Of a stretch of DNA of 64,000 bases, positions 1 to 11,500 are shown piece after piece; the stretch's first letter is position 1; the number at the start of each line of letters is the position of its first letter. This DNA is from Lathyrus oleraceus. Its lineage: Eukaryota; Streptophyta; Magnoliopsida; Fabales; Fabaceae. A program made the position numbers and the translations under genes. The notes beneath the pieces were generated by a model. It worked only from the letters and a program-made list of their open reading frames with translations. It ran no database searches and was not told where the DNA came from. The DNA is taken from NCBI RefSeq assembly GCF_024323335.1, contig NC_066584.1, positions 429,264,319 to 429,328,318 on the forward strand, in the 5' to 3' direction.

Positions 1-360
1 TTAAGAATCAATCGTACGGCGGTGAGAAAAAAGTTTAAGAATCAATTGCACGGTGGCGAGAAAAGAGTTTGATTGGTTTGAAGTATTTTGAGTAGTGGCG
101 AGAACTTGGATGGACGAGATATCCATCTCGAATCCTAGCCTCAGGAGCCTGTGGTATTCACCACGCTCCATTTCCATCTTATTTGCAAAAGTTGTTTGAT
201 ATTTTTAGGTGTTTTTGAGATTTGAATTGAGAAATGGTTTGGAGAAACTCCATTGACAGTTTTGAATGATGGTGAGAGCTAAGATGGACGACATCCATCT
301 CGAATCTTAGTCTCAGGAGCTCGTGGTATCCATTCCGTTCTGTTTCCATCTTTATTAAAA
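1..360. repeat. Diverged two-copy tandem repeat (about 170-bp period)
   Basis: Two related blocks lie at about 97-190 and 270-355. Each has a GATGGACGA...ATCCATCTCGAATC core, then a TCAGGAGC...GTGGTAT block and a TTTCCATCTT end. The copies differ by many substitutions, so the duplication is old. The block looks like untranslated retrotransposon sequence; no reading frame is supported. The window edge cuts the left side. Confidence 0.5.
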
Positions 361-1350
361 AATGTTAAATAGTTAAGTGTTTTTTATTTTCATTGGGAAT
401 TGATTGACGTTGGATCGAGCATTTGATTAACGATTGTGAAAGATTTGATAAAATGATTTGTAAAGAAGATGTGATAGAAAGAAATTGATTGATTTGGTTA
501 TTGAGAAAATACTCGACGTTGGATCGAGTTTTTATTTTTGATATTTTTTAAGAAATGGTTGATTTTATTCTTGTGTTAGAATTAGCTAAACAAGCAAACA
601 AACAAAGAAATAAAATCAGTAAATTTATTACACATCATGAGAATGGGGGTACATTTTGTCGAATAAGGATATAAGATAACAAGATGGTTAAATCGAACAC
701 AATCAACAACAATAATAAATGAATGTAAGTGCAAGAGGATGGTCTCATTGTAAGAAGCCCAAGAGTAAGTCATGTGAAGAAAATAACAACATACAATTTA
801 TATTTACAACACATTTAAAAATTAAATCGAAAGAAGTAAAATCGAAGCGTGCACGGACCAGAATCGTGATGCGATGATGTGAATCAAAGTCACATAACGC
901 AAGGACGTGCGAGACAAAAATGAAATTGAGAGGTGCAAGCAAAATCCTAGGTAATGTGCTAAAAGTCGGTTTGTGCATATTGACAACAATGACAGTGTCG
1001 TATGCGCCGAATCAAAACGCGACGAAATATCATCAATATATCGATAAAATAATCGGTGGAATAACGACATGGAAAGTGTCGAATCCATAGATCAAAGTTC
1101 GATGTTTAACCATGAAAGAAAATCAAAGAAATCAAACAAAAATCCAACAAGTATCACACTTTTTAAAATGTTCACATGACAATTTTGCAACGGTCGTAAT
1201 CGGAGGAAGATAAATGCAAAAAATAAAAACAAAACTAAATTACAAAGACAATGTCACAAATAAGAAGTAGACACAAAAAAATCAAAAAGAAAATAACATT
1301 TTGATGGTTTAAAAAATGTGAAAGAACATGAAAAATAAGGGTGAAAAAAG
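361..1350. other. AT-rich stretch without recognisable gene
   Basis: Small ORFs here are 60-90 codons long, overlap on the minus strand in different frames, and show no domain or codon pattern I recognise. The sequence is compatible with decayed LTR or untranslated retrotransposon DNA continuing from the neighbours. Confidence 0.4.
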
Positions 1351-1420
1351 TGACAGCAAGGGATTGAACCCAAGCCATAAGGCATAAAGGCATGAAGCTT
1401 TAACCATTCTCCCCATCATC
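1351..1420 (-). pseudogene. tRNA-like sequence with A/B-box remnants
   Basis: Read on the minus strand, there is an A-box-like TGGTTAAAGC followed at tRNA-like distance by a B-box-like GGTTCAATCC. The T stem and acceptor stem do not pair properly, so a functional tRNA is unlikely. It may be a decayed tRNA or the tRNA-derived head of a SINE. It lies 100 bp from a second, better tRNA-like sequence in the same orientation. Confidence 0.35.
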
Positions 1421-1521
1421 CTAATGCTAATGAATAATTGCATCTACAAATATATATAATATAACGTCTTATAGAATGGAAAAAAGAAAATAAAACATAA
1501 AATGCTGAAAAATACAAGAAT

Positions 1522-1590
1522 GGGGGGTGCCTGGTTCAAACCCAGGATCTTCTGGTTAGGAGCCAAATGCTCTACCACTCCACTAGTGTT
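1522..1590 (-). pseudogene. Degenerate tRNA-Arg(CCT)-like sequence
   Basis: On the minus strand, an anticodon arm with loop CTCCTAA (anticodon CCT, arginine) is closed by a five-pair stem with one wobble. A T arm follows with a perfect five-pair stem (CCTGG/CCAGG) and a seven-base loop GTTTGAA. A GTGGTAGAGC block resembles the A box. The 5' half of the acceptor stem does not match the 3' CACCCCC side, and the D stem is broken. I call it a tRNA pseudogene or tRNA-derived repeat rather than an active gene. Confidence 0.5.
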
Positions 1591-3553
1591 ATTTTATTGT
1601 CATATGATGAACATTAATAATGTATAACGGAAAAGAACACGAGAAATATGGAAAAGACGAAAACAAACCAAGGTGTTCCTTCATGCATATGTTAATGGTT
1701 CATCACCTTCTTTGGACATGTGAGTTACTAATGCATGTGGGGGAGAACTTGCACCAACAACCCAAGGATGTCCACGACTTCCCTGACGGCCAAACACGAA
1801 TGACAACAAGGTGTAGAATGTAGTGCATTCATGATGTCCACACAAACACAAAGCCAATAGCCATTCAAATGCGTCGATATAATATAACAACAAATAACAA
1901 AAATAAAAGTAGAAAACTTGGAAACAAAACTTGTGGTATCGATCCAATAATAGAGAAACCAAATAGCCTCATAGAAAATCAACTCGTAAAAACGATGCAA
2001 CAAACAAGATATAAATAGAAGGAAAAAATCGAAAAAGAAAACAAAGCAGTCAAAAACGTAGATGAAGAAAATACGTACGAAAGAGAGAAAAATCGAAACC
2101 TCTACGAAAAAGCTTGGCAATGAGTAGTGTTGCGCCTTTGTTGCTATGGTCATATTGTGAATATGTTGTATTAGTGATGGCGCTTGGAAGAGTGTAGGTG
2201 GGATGGTTGTTTTAGTTTTGAGGTGTTATATGGTGGTTTTAAATGGTGGCGGTGGAGTGAAAGAGGTAATGATTTGTATGAAAGTTGTGTTGAGGAGTGA
2301 GGCTCGTGATGTAATGGTGGAAAGAGAGAGGTTTCAAAAGTTGTTAACAGAGGGAGTATGAAGGTTGAGTAGAAGGTGGTGTGATTGAGGTCACGGTTGT
2401 TGTAGAGGTGGAAGAAGGAAGTCGTATGAGGTAAGGGATGTGAGGATTTCAGATGATGGTACGGTGTGGTAAGGGAAGATGTTTGTGGTTTTAGGTGAGG
2501 AGTGAAGGGAAGAGGAGAAGAAGGTTTGAAATAGTGAAATTCACGGGTTTTAAGGAAAGTGTGAAGAAAGACGAAGATGTTTGTGAGTGAGTACGTTGAG
2601 AGACGTTATGGTCTGCTCTCTCCTTCAATTCACGTGAGAGCTCTTCACCTGGCACACCTTTTTTAATTTTTTTAAGGGATAACCATTTTTATTTTTCTGA
2701 TCCTCGTGAGCTGTCAATATGGTAGCCCTCTAAATAATGGATCAGGGTTTTTTGAGGTGCTGCCAACGTGTACGAATTCACCAGATTTGTCTGCGTGTCC
2801 CATTTTTTAGGGCAAGGTCATTGGATTCGTTTGACAGCTAATGGAATGGATCATATGTGAAAACAAAACAAAACCAATGTCTCAGGATTTTTTTATATAG
2901 ACCCCCTAATGGCATGGTGCCAAGTGCCCTATTCTTGCTGGTAGATTAAAAATCTAATTTTTCTAACCTTTATATTAATTATTTTGAATTATAAAAGATA
3001 GTTTTGAAAAATTAAATTAAAGTAAAAATACATAACATAAATTCAAACTGAATGATCGATTAATTCTAATTAATTATGCCGATCATTTTGTCTAAAAAAT
3101 AAAAATAAAAGGATAAAAAAATGAATGAAATCGAGCGCAAAAGTGCTAAAAAAATTAAAATGAATGCACCGCATTGATCAGTGTGAAATAAACTTCTACA
3201 TACAAGTTTTTATCAAATTTTAAAATGGAAAATGTCCGATTAAAACACTCAGACGAATCAAAATGTGACTGAAAAATTAGCCGGAAAATAAATCGAGTAC
3301 ACCAGGTTAAATTACACAAAACCTATATTAATAAAACTGATGTCTGCAAACTTGATTTTGAAATTTTTCGCCCGCTGTTTTTGCACACATTTGACAATTG
3401 ATTCAACCGGTCATCTTGTAGATCCAAAAATTTATTTCGATATATATTTCAGGCATTATGCGATATGGGATGCATGTATTTGCTATGCAGAGATACAATA
3501 ACTATGATGAATGTATTGAATCGGTGATTCATGGTCAAAATCGGGGTGTGACA
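1591..3553 (-). mobile_element. Probable LTR fragment, minus orientation
   Basis: Position 3553 is the outer end of a minus-strand sequence beginning TGTCACACCCCGATTTTGACC, a start typical of legume Ty3/gypsy LTRs. Reading down the minus strand there is an AT-rich U3-like part to about 2650, then a C/T-rich, G-poor part (about 2640-2160), as expected for a transcribed LTR leader. I cannot find the other LTR end, a PBS or a target duplication, so the left limit is arbitrary. Minus-strand ORFs at 1681-2153 show no recognisable domain. Confidence 0.35.
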
Positions 3554-3649
3554 GCATGCTCATTTGTCACCCCTAACAATAATATAAATTAAAACTGAGG
3601 AATTTAGTCACTTTGACTTTATGTAAATCACACAAGAAGCTCCTTGCTT

Positions 3650-3930
3650 GGCCAACCCATTTTCACATTCATTTTCTTCTCTTAAGCCATCCTTGGATTA
3701 ATGGAACGAAATTGAATGAGATGGAATATAATGGTATAAACTTACGTTCGAAAATAGATGGAATGCATTCAATCTCATTCCATCACTTTTCCTCATTTTT
3801 ATATCCTCCAATTTAGGCGGAATGACAAAAATGTTGTATTCCATCATGAAATACCTAAACAATGAAATGACATTTTTATTTCATTTCGCTCCACTTCATT
3901 CCGCTTTATTTGTCTTACAAAATCTAAACA
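3650..3930. mobile_element. MITE-like non-autonomous DNA element (tentative)
   Basis: The left part carries GGAACGAAATTGAATGAGATGGAAT-type sequence. The right part carries its loose inverted counterpart (ATTTCATTTCGCTCCACTTCATTCC). Such GGAATGA/TCATTCC-rich imperfect palindromes occur in legume MITEs. I could not define exact terminal repeats or a target duplication, and no ORF is credible. Confidence 0.3.
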
Positions 3931-3995
3931 TAACCTTAAAGTGTGTTGAGAAACAATAGGTCAAGGTTGACCTTGGCATTTTGGTTGTGATCAAT

Positions 3996-4600
3996 AATGT
4001 TAGGAAAGTTTTTCACTAGGGAGCGTTGAACATTGTGAGACTTCTTTTCTAAAGCAACACCTTTGTGAGAGACACACCACATATTCACCCCAAATCTTAA
4101 GGTGATAGGTGGGTGGATTCTCTCACTTGTGACGTCGTTGACTTCCGATACAAGTAAGTCGGTTCCTTTCTTGAACTAAAGGCTCGTCTATGTATGATAC
4201 CATGTTGGGGGAGTTTTTCACTAGGGAATGTTGAACATTATGGAACTTCTTCTTTTAGAGCAACACCTTTGTGAGAGACACACCATATATTCACCCCAAA
4301 TCTTAAGGCGATAGGTGGGTGGATTCTCTCACTTGTGACGTCGTTGACTTTCGATACAAGTAAGTCGGTCCCTTTCTCGAACTAAAGGCTTGTCTATGTA
4401 TGATACCATGTTGGGGGAGTTTTTCACTAGGGAATGTTAAATATTATGGAACTTCTTCTTTTAGAGCAACACCTTTGTGAGAGACACACCACATATTCAC
4501 CCAAAATCTTAAGGTGATAAATGGGTGGATTCTCTCACTTATAAATGATCAAGTCTCCATATTTATAATCAATGTGGGACTATTACCCACACTACACACA
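3996..4600 (-). mobile_element. TRIM-like element, tandemly repeated (about 205-bp period)
   Basis: The block TTTTTCACTAGGG...CACCTTTGTGAGAGACACACCA...CTTAAGGTGATAGGTGGGTGGATTCTCTCACTT occurs three times, starting near 4009, 4213 and 4420. On the minus strand two LTR-like copies end in CCCCCAACA followed at once by TGGTATCA (4195-4202 and 4401-4408), the PBS match to initiator tRNA-Met. The right-most copy continues into an AGTCCCACATTG-type LTR start with a TATAAA box near 4560. The short repeat, the PBS and the lack of coding sequence suggest a terminal-repeat retrotransposon in miniature. Only the LTR tail plus PBS/internal unit is amplified. Confidence 0.5.
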
Positions 4601-6379
4601 CTTGCTACATTCTTAACAAATAAAAGAAGTATAAGGAGGATGGATTGATGGAAGCAATCTTTTAATCCAAGATCTTTACACCAACATTCCAAGTTTGAGA
4701 TAAGCCATTGGTGATTCCCGCTCAGCATCAAAATTACCAACAATGCCACATGATCTAGAAAATTTCAAAACCTATTCTCCATTATGATTTCAAAGCAATC
4801 CTCCAAAACCTTCATCTGCATTGCCCAAATTGGCTAAAATTGAGAGTTGAATAGTATAATACTGGTTCATATCAAGTATGAAGAATGAGAGCCATTATTA
4901 TTTATAAATTTCTCAACCAGTAGTTGTGAAAAATAGGTATTAAAAAAACTTTTAAAGGAAAAATGTGAAGTTTTCTGCAGAGTGATTGTACTTAACTCTA
5001 ACATGATGTTTATGAGTAAAACGAAAACCACTTTATTGTTTTTGCTGTGAAATTGATTTTTATAAATTAATTTTGATTAAAAATAATGAATTGAATAGAG
5101 ATGATTTATTATTACATAAAATCAAATCAAACGATATACCAATACATTTTTAAAGTTAACAAATCCCTCTTGAAGCTTCAACTTTTCTTTAAGCTTCAAC
5201 CTTTTTTTGCCACCTCCAGGCCAATGAGCATAAAAGATCTTCAAAGTGTCATTCCTGAAAGTTATAGCGCAAGTGGAGCTTTTCCACCGTGGTATCAAAA
5301 TATCCAGAGAGGAGATTCATGTTGAGCAGAAGGTTGTGGACGAGAAACTTGTTCCACTTAGCAGCAAACCACCCTGTTAGATTCCTTTTCTTTTGTTTCT
5401 GGTTATTTGAAATAACCATGTTGGCACCCGTTAACATCAAAACTTTGTACTTATCGCTTGGCCCTTTGTCAAAATTTAGTAATAACTTTCCTGCCTTTTC
5501 ATTATTTCTTTTGTGCTTGTTCCTGTACAATGCTTTGTTTATTTTTTGTCCTTTACATAATAGCTTTACTCCTTTATTCATATAGCGTATCCCTTGTTAT
5601 TTGTAAAATATGCTAAGTATTTTCAACTTAATAAAATGAGTGTGCTAGTGTTTCATATTTGTTTCTTACCAGTCCCAATTTAGGGTTACTGTCCCTAGCT
5701 CTTTGTGGTAGTTTTAGGGAGTTCTATCTGATTGATTTATTAGATGTGTACGGGGAATACCCTGCACATTTAAGTTTTTTGTGATGTCTTTTTATGTGCA
5801 TAACCTTTGCGATCAATGTTTTATGTTTAATGTGTATTTGGATTTTCCTTTTTCTGTAAAACTTCCTTCGCATTTGAGAATTAACTTAGTGCAAAAGGTT
5901 TAAGCTTTACCATGTCATTCATACAATAATAATAGAAACAATCTTGGTGAAAATATCGTTTATTGAACTTGTGTTATGAAAGTTTACATTGTATATATTT
6001 TACAAAAGAGTACGAAATCAAAGTATGGAAACGACTTAACTGCAATAATGCTTCAAATTTGTTGCACTCCACGTTTTTGAGATTAGTTACTTGTGGACAG
6101 TTTCCATGGTGTAGACTCATTTTCCTGTACTGATTCGTACTTGTTATGGCCCTTCCTACCATGGTGCGAGTTTTCTTTCTTTAACATTTCTTCCTCATAC
6201 ATCAACTCTTCGGAGTATGAGGTCTCCAGGGGTGGAAGTCTATGGGCTTGGCTTTCTTGTTTTATTTGGTTGTCACGACTTGCTTGACAATGACATTAGT
6301 TAGGGAAAATAACTATCTCTCTTCATCTAGTAAGTATACCTCTTATAGATCTCATATGAGTTCTCTTAATTGTTGAGGG
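4601..6379. other. No gene recognised
   Basis: Short ORFs occur on both strands (for example 5249-5581 minus and 5289-5585 plus, which overlap each other), none with a motif I recognise. Part of 6100-6379 may be the degraded downstream end of the minus-strand integrase that starts to the right. No RNA gene or repeat boundary is evident. Confidence 0.4.
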
Positions 6380-6949
6380 GTGTATTATCCTCTATCTAAG
6401 CTCTTCGACCTCAATATTAGTGACAACCTCAGTGTTGTAGGTAAGTCTGAAATGTGTTTCCTCGTTGGATAAATGAACTAATCTTTGATATGCCCAAAGC
6501 ACACATGGTAGTTATTATTCATAATTTCTCTTGGACCCTTCGATTATCCTCTTTAGTCCTTTCAATAAGACCCTGTTGGTGGCTTCTACTTGGTCGTTGG
6601 TTTGAGGGTACTTCACTGATGTGAAATGGTACTTGACTATGAGATTTTGAAAGAGTTTCTTTAAGTTTTTATCTATGAACATGATATCGATGTTCATGAC
6701 AATAGACGGGGGAATCCCATAGCTTGATAATGTGTTCTTATTACATAATTTATGAATGTTGCAGGTGTTATTTTTGCTAAGGTCTCTACTTTGATCCACT
6801 TGGTGAAGTTATCTATAACCACAATAAAAAAAAATTACCCTAGAGCCAATGGTAAAATACCGAGGATATCCATATTTCATTGGGGCATTTAAAGTACTGA
6901 GTTCAGATGGAAGATCAATATGAATGTCTATGAGCTTTTGGTACTCTTT
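6380..6949 (-). pseudogene. Ty3/gypsy integrase core and C-terminal remnant
   Basis: Minus-strand translation gives, with stops and frame changes, the order expected of a plant Ty3/gypsy integrase. An EYQKL segment comes first, then a block like the GIDILGP region, an FTKWIKVE-like segment split over two frames near 6810, GIPPSIV, then FTSVKYPQTNDQVEATNRVLLKGLK (6515-6799) and LPCVLWAY...THFRLTYNTEVV. The NGQ of the usual PQTNGQ motif is changed to NDQ, and two adjacent stops follow the GSKRNYE segment. It is the downstream part of the integrase whose zinc-finger end lies at about 14973-15072 on the same strand; an about 8 kb insertion separates them. Confidence 0.75.
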
Positions 6950-7035
6950 TGGGCCAGCCAAAGGCACAAATAATTGAGGCCCACTTTAACTCAAATCCAT
7001 TCCACTTGACCCAAGATATAATAGGAATTTCACAC
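6950..7035 (-). repeat. Direct repeat copy 1, LTR-tail-like
   Basis: This matches 14703-14788 at most positions (GCCAAAGGC...GAGGCCCA...CAACTC-type block ending TTCACAC). It is the likely tail of the 3' LTR of the composite insertion, cut at 7035/7036 by a younger LTR beginning TGTCATAACC. Confidence 0.5.
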
Positions 7036-8326
7036 TGTCATAACCTAATTTTTAACCCTAAGATCCCACATCTCATTTGCATTTTTTGCATACAAACAAG
7101 GTCACATTTTGGTCCTTCCCATTTATCTATCTTTGGGTTTTCTTCTTGCAGGGATCACCAACCACCTATTTATTTTACCTTTATATTTATTTGATTCATG
7201 GCTTATCTAACCACTAATCAAAATACCAAAAATTTAAGTTGTTTAGCTTAAGATAATTGTGGAAGGTAGGGCTTTTCAAATCAAGAGCATCTCAAAGTTT
7301 GGTGGCTTACTTCTCAAGAAAAGTCAAAGGTTCATGTGTTTATTTCCATGCCTTCTTCAACAAGTAACTTCAAGCTTTGAGAAATTTAATCAAGAGACAA
7401 TCAAGGACAACTTATTTTGAGTTCATATGATTACCCATATGCTTTGAAATGCAATGAAGATCCAAATACACAAGCTTGTACAAAGAAGTTTGACCTAAAA
7501 ATCAACATCTTGAAGTCAAAGTTCCAAGGATCACAACTCCTTCAATTATCAACCTTTTTGAATTCCCCTTTTTGCATATGAATTTTCTAAACACCCAATA
7601 TAACTTATATTTATATGACAATATCCAATTATGCTTGGAGGATCATTAAAAGTTTGGAGACATTATAGGTCATTTGTGGACTTAGTGATATTTTACCTAT
7701 TTTTAAGTTATTTTTCCCCAGCTTTCAAGGATCACAACTTCTTCAATTTTAAACATATGAATATGATTATTTTTGCAAAATGTCATTGGTGATACCCCCT
7801 ACAACTTTTATTCAAGGACCAAGGTCAAAATGTGCTTAGAAGGCCATAGAAATCATTGACACATTATATGTCATTTTCAGCAATGAAGCACTCAAATTTT
7901 TCTAAGTTACATAAGCAGTTTTTCATGCCAACTTCAACATGCAATAACTTTGTGCTCAAACATCCAAATGCAACCTTTCTTGGAACATTGTAATCTTGGC
8001 CATGATGTTAATACATTCCAAAAAGAATGAGATCAAAAAGCCTCTTGAGTAGGATGCCCCATTGAGTTGAGCATGGTGACTTAAAACTGAAGAAATCACC
8101 ATTGTCCGAAATTTGATCATGACTAATCTTAATTCCAAGCCAAATTAGCAAGCGTTTTGATCCTAAACATGTTTAACCAAGTCTCCAGAAGTTAATTGAC
8201 ACTTAAAATGCATCATTTGGCTGAGTTTTGAGGAGTTTCAAGTCACACTTTTCACACACTTGGATCAAATTCGTTTTGCACGAATTCAACATTATTCCAC
8301 ACGTATTTAGATCCAAACACATTTCC

Positions 8327-8335
8327 TATAAATAG
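8327..8335 (+). promoter_or_regulatory. LTR TATA box
   Basis: TATAAATAG lies about 1.29 kb into the LTR and is followed by a purine/C-rich leader, as usual for the U3/R boundary of plant LTR retrotransposons. Function is inferred from position and motif only. Confidence 0.5.
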
Positions 8336-9001
8336 AGGAAGCTATTGCCTTAATTTGAAAGCTTTGGAAAGTCAAGAAACCCCTGCCGCAACTTGAAAAT
8401 TTTCCAGAAAATTCAACTATCATGTTTTGAGTTTCAACCTGTTTCAATCCAATTTATTAATTCCATTAGATTCATTGGCATCCTCTGAAACTTTTGCAAA
8501 AATTCCCAAGCTCTGAGACCTTCTGAAGTGTTCTAACCAAATCGAGCTTCATCAAATTCTGATCACCATCTGGACAAGGTAACTCTGAGCATCATTTGAA
8601 CTCAAACAAGTTACCACAATGTAGTCATTCACTCTCTGATGCTTTCCCCTAACTTATATAGTGTTGATTGATCGTGTTCATCATTTAATTTAATTTTTCG
8701 TGGCTTACTTGTTTCTGAAACTTCTTTGAAATTCCCTTTGCTCAGTTCACCTAAATGAATTTGAAGTATGAGGCTGAGTTCAGGATGAGAAGAGGATCAC
8801 AATGGTGGTGGTCTCGTGTCTTGAATTTACCAAATGATGAAACTTCGGTGAGAGCTCACTGGAGAAGACGACCAGAGTTTTCCTCAGGTGGTATGAGTTT
8901 GAACCAGACACGTTGGCAATTTGAAATGTTTTGATTGCTTGAATTCAAACTGGATCCCGTGTTTGGCTTGTAGCGTGTTCCATTGTGGATCCTAACCTTT
9001 G

Positions 9002-9048
9002 GAGTGTTGGATCTTCCACATTAATTAATGAGGCGTGATCCAACACTC
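9002..9048. repeat. Perfect 12-bp inverted repeat in LTR
   Basis: GAGTGTTGGATC (9002-9013) and GATCCAACACTC (9037-9048) are perfect inverted copies around a 23-base spacer containing TTAATTAA. It could form a stem-loop in the LTR transcript. The T-rich tract that follows at once is reminiscent of a terminator or poly(A)-site context, but that is inference. Confidence 0.6.
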
Positions 9049-10807
9049 AGTGTTTTTTCTGATTTTAATTGTTTTTCTTTTATTATTTTTAATTTCTTTT
9101 TCTTTAAAATTTCATAGTAATTTCATTTTTCATCCAAAAAATTCTAAAATAATTTTTAAAATTCTCTTTTATTTTTCTTCATCTGATTTTTATTTTCCAT
9201 ATTTTATTTCACTGATTTTCTATTTTTCTTGATTTTTCTCTTTTCTCCCTTGTTTTAATTGGTTTAAAAATGCTTTTCTACATTTTAAAATTCTGAAAGT
9301 TTTATTATATGTTTCTTACTTTATTTTCAACCTTCCATAATTTTCTTGGCCATTTATTTGGTGTTTTGAAGGACTTTATGGATTTTTCATTTTATTTCTA
9401 TTTTAAAAATACCTTTAATGCATTTTTATTTCATTTAATTGCATTTTATATTTTGTATGACATTGTGAACTTCTATTAGCCTTAGATCATGATGGTTTAG
9501 ACTTCAGGTTTCATTAAACTCAATCGATCTTGGATGTTGATGGGGGTGAAAACCGTAATCCACCAAAATGGATGATTGATTTTGATGATGACTTGATCAA
9601 ACTTTTGATCCAATTTGGGTGTGACTTCTCTTGATTCTTTCTTCTTCATCTCATTCTTTTCCCTTTGATCAATTGGATGACTTGTGTCCATCTAGTTCAT
9701 GACATGTGGATTGGTACTTGATGAACTTTCATAATTTCAAATCTATCTTCTAAGTGATCATGAATCATTTAAGGTACTCTAGATTGATGCATAAGTTTGT
9801 CCTAAGTGTCATGAAGTATGGATTGAAGTAATGGACCATCCTCCTAGCCTTTATGCTTGATCATCCCCTTTCTTTTTCTTTTCTTGTCTGTCATGGCTTT
9901 AGGAGAATGATTTACATATTATTTCTCTAGCATGTATTAAAAGAAACATTATTATTGACCCGCCTTATATAGTTGTGACTTCTACATAAGTCTAATTACA
10001 ATTGCTTAACATAGCGCTAAATTTGTCCCAAAGGCAATGACATTTTTATAAGTGTGATTGTAAGTCTCCTATTCCTCATGGTATTGTGTGAAAATGTTGC
10101 TCCTTTTCCATTTGTAAGAGCTAGTGGCATACTTGTTGATTTTATCCAAGTTGGAGCCCTTCTCTGAAATGATGTATAAGTTCATATTTTCATGCTTGTG
10201 AGTGGATAATTGAGTGTTCTCCAAAAAATGACGAAAAACATTTTTTCACCTTTACTGATATCCTTTACTAACTCTTCACTTGTATTAACTTCTATTTTAA
10301 TGTCATTTACTTTATGCCTTTATTTTATGTCATTTACTTTATACTTTATCTTTAGCATTTCTTATCATATTGTTTGTGATTATGTCATTTTTGTTCTTTG
10401 TCCATTTGGACCTTTCTTCATATATCATTGTAAAGAAGACACTAACATAAAAAAGGAAAATTGTTACTCCTAACTCGTGGACTTGTGGTTACTATCCTTG
10501 GCATCATTGTGGAGTTATTGACTTAGAATTAGGATCTTGACCTTTGCTTTGGGACTTGTAAATTGAGACCTTAGAATTCATCTGATACCTATGATTTTGA
10601 ACATATATGTGAAGACTTGGCTTGGTTACTTTGGTTTCATCTGATACATGGATTATTATTTGCTTATTTTGCTTGATTGAGGTTTAATCCAAAGGAGGGA
10701 ATTCTTGTTTGACTTATGTCATAAAAGCTTTCTATCTCTTGGTTAGATATTTCCTACTTATCTTTTAATTTATTCTTTAGGATAGTCTCTTCTCCTCCTT
10801 AAATGAA

Positions 10808-11410
10808 TATCAAGCAACACTTCACATCAGTGGAACACCCTTAAACGAATGGTCAAGCCGAAGTAGCCAATCAGGTGCTAGTCATAGGCTTAAAATGAAG
10901 ACTAGAGAAGCCAAAAGTAATTGGGACGACGAGCTACCACATGTATTGTGGGCCTACCGTATTACTCCTCAGTCAACTACAAGAGAAAACCCCTTTCCTT
11001 CTTATGTACGGTGTAGAAATGGCCATTCAGGTGGAAATTGAGGAGTTTAGTTGGAATACATATAACCCTTTAACACCATAAAGTATTAGCAGTGCCATCA
11101 CGGAAGAGATCGACCTCGTAGAAGAAAGAAGTATGATGTCCACCTTTACTAGACCCATTGTCAAGAAAACCACTAAATCCAAGTATAACTACCACGTCTT
11201 CCCAAGAGAGTTCCAGATATAGGACTTGGTGTTGTGGAGGGCCGACATAGAATGGAAAAACACTCGAGATGGAAAACTGTCAGCAAAATGGGAAAGACCC
11301 TACTCGGTATGGACCAACACTGGAAAAATAACATACTTCTTAGAATCCCTCGAAGGAGAACATATACATAGGACTTGAATGTTTCCAAGCTAAAGTGGTA
11401 TTACAGATGA
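10808..11410 (+). pseudogene. Ty3/gypsy integrase core and C-terminal fragment
   Basis: Plus-strand translation, with stops and at least one frame change, gives IKQHFTSVEHP, TNGQAEVANQVLVIGLK, an LPHVLWAYRIT-like block, a TPF...YGVEMAIQVEIEE block, a DLVEERS block, a DLVLWRADIEWKN-like block, then an SKLKWYY end and a stop at about 11410. These are the successive motifs of the integrase core end and GPY/F-type tail of plant gypsy elements. Everything upstream of the core is missing at the junction near 10808. Confidence 0.75.
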
Positions 11411-11500
11411 ATGATATATCTCTTTGCTTACTCTGTTTTTCAATGTAAAAAAATTGACTTCATTATAAATGCAAAAAATTGTTTGTCATTTTTTCCTCTG
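11091..11500 (+). repeat. Direct repeat copy 1 of integrase tail plus 3' flank
   Basis: The 410-bp segment from AGTGCCATCACGG to TTTTTCCTCTG recurs at 12320-12728 in the same orientation with roughly 5-10% differences. It covers the integrase C terminus and about 90 bp of downstream untranslated sequence. The spacer between the copies is unrelated. Confidence 0.8.

Larger units (their letters stand above)
7036..10807 (+). mobile_element. Large Ty3/gypsy-type LTR, 3'-truncated
   Basis: It begins TGTCATAACCTAATTTTTAACCC, a common legume gypsy LTR start, directly abutting interrupted repeat DNA at 7035. It has a U3-like part, a TATA box at 8327-8335, a hairpin at 9002-9048, a very T-rich stretch (about 9050-9480) and a CCAAAGGAGG-containing part near 10690. 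No terminal ...CA end or PBS is visible. At about 10808 it runs directly into integrase sequence, so the right end is probably a deletion or recombination junction. The ORFs inside (for example 9035-9232, 10210-10473) are low-complexity and not credible genes. Confidence 0.5.

Noticed and set aside
5249..5585. Overlapping ORFs of about 100 codons on both strands
   Set aside because: No recognisable domain on either strand; the mirror-image openness is a composition effect of AT-rich DNA.
9035..9232. Phe/Ser/Leu-rich 65-codon ORF
   Set aside because: Low-complexity T-rich LTR sequence.
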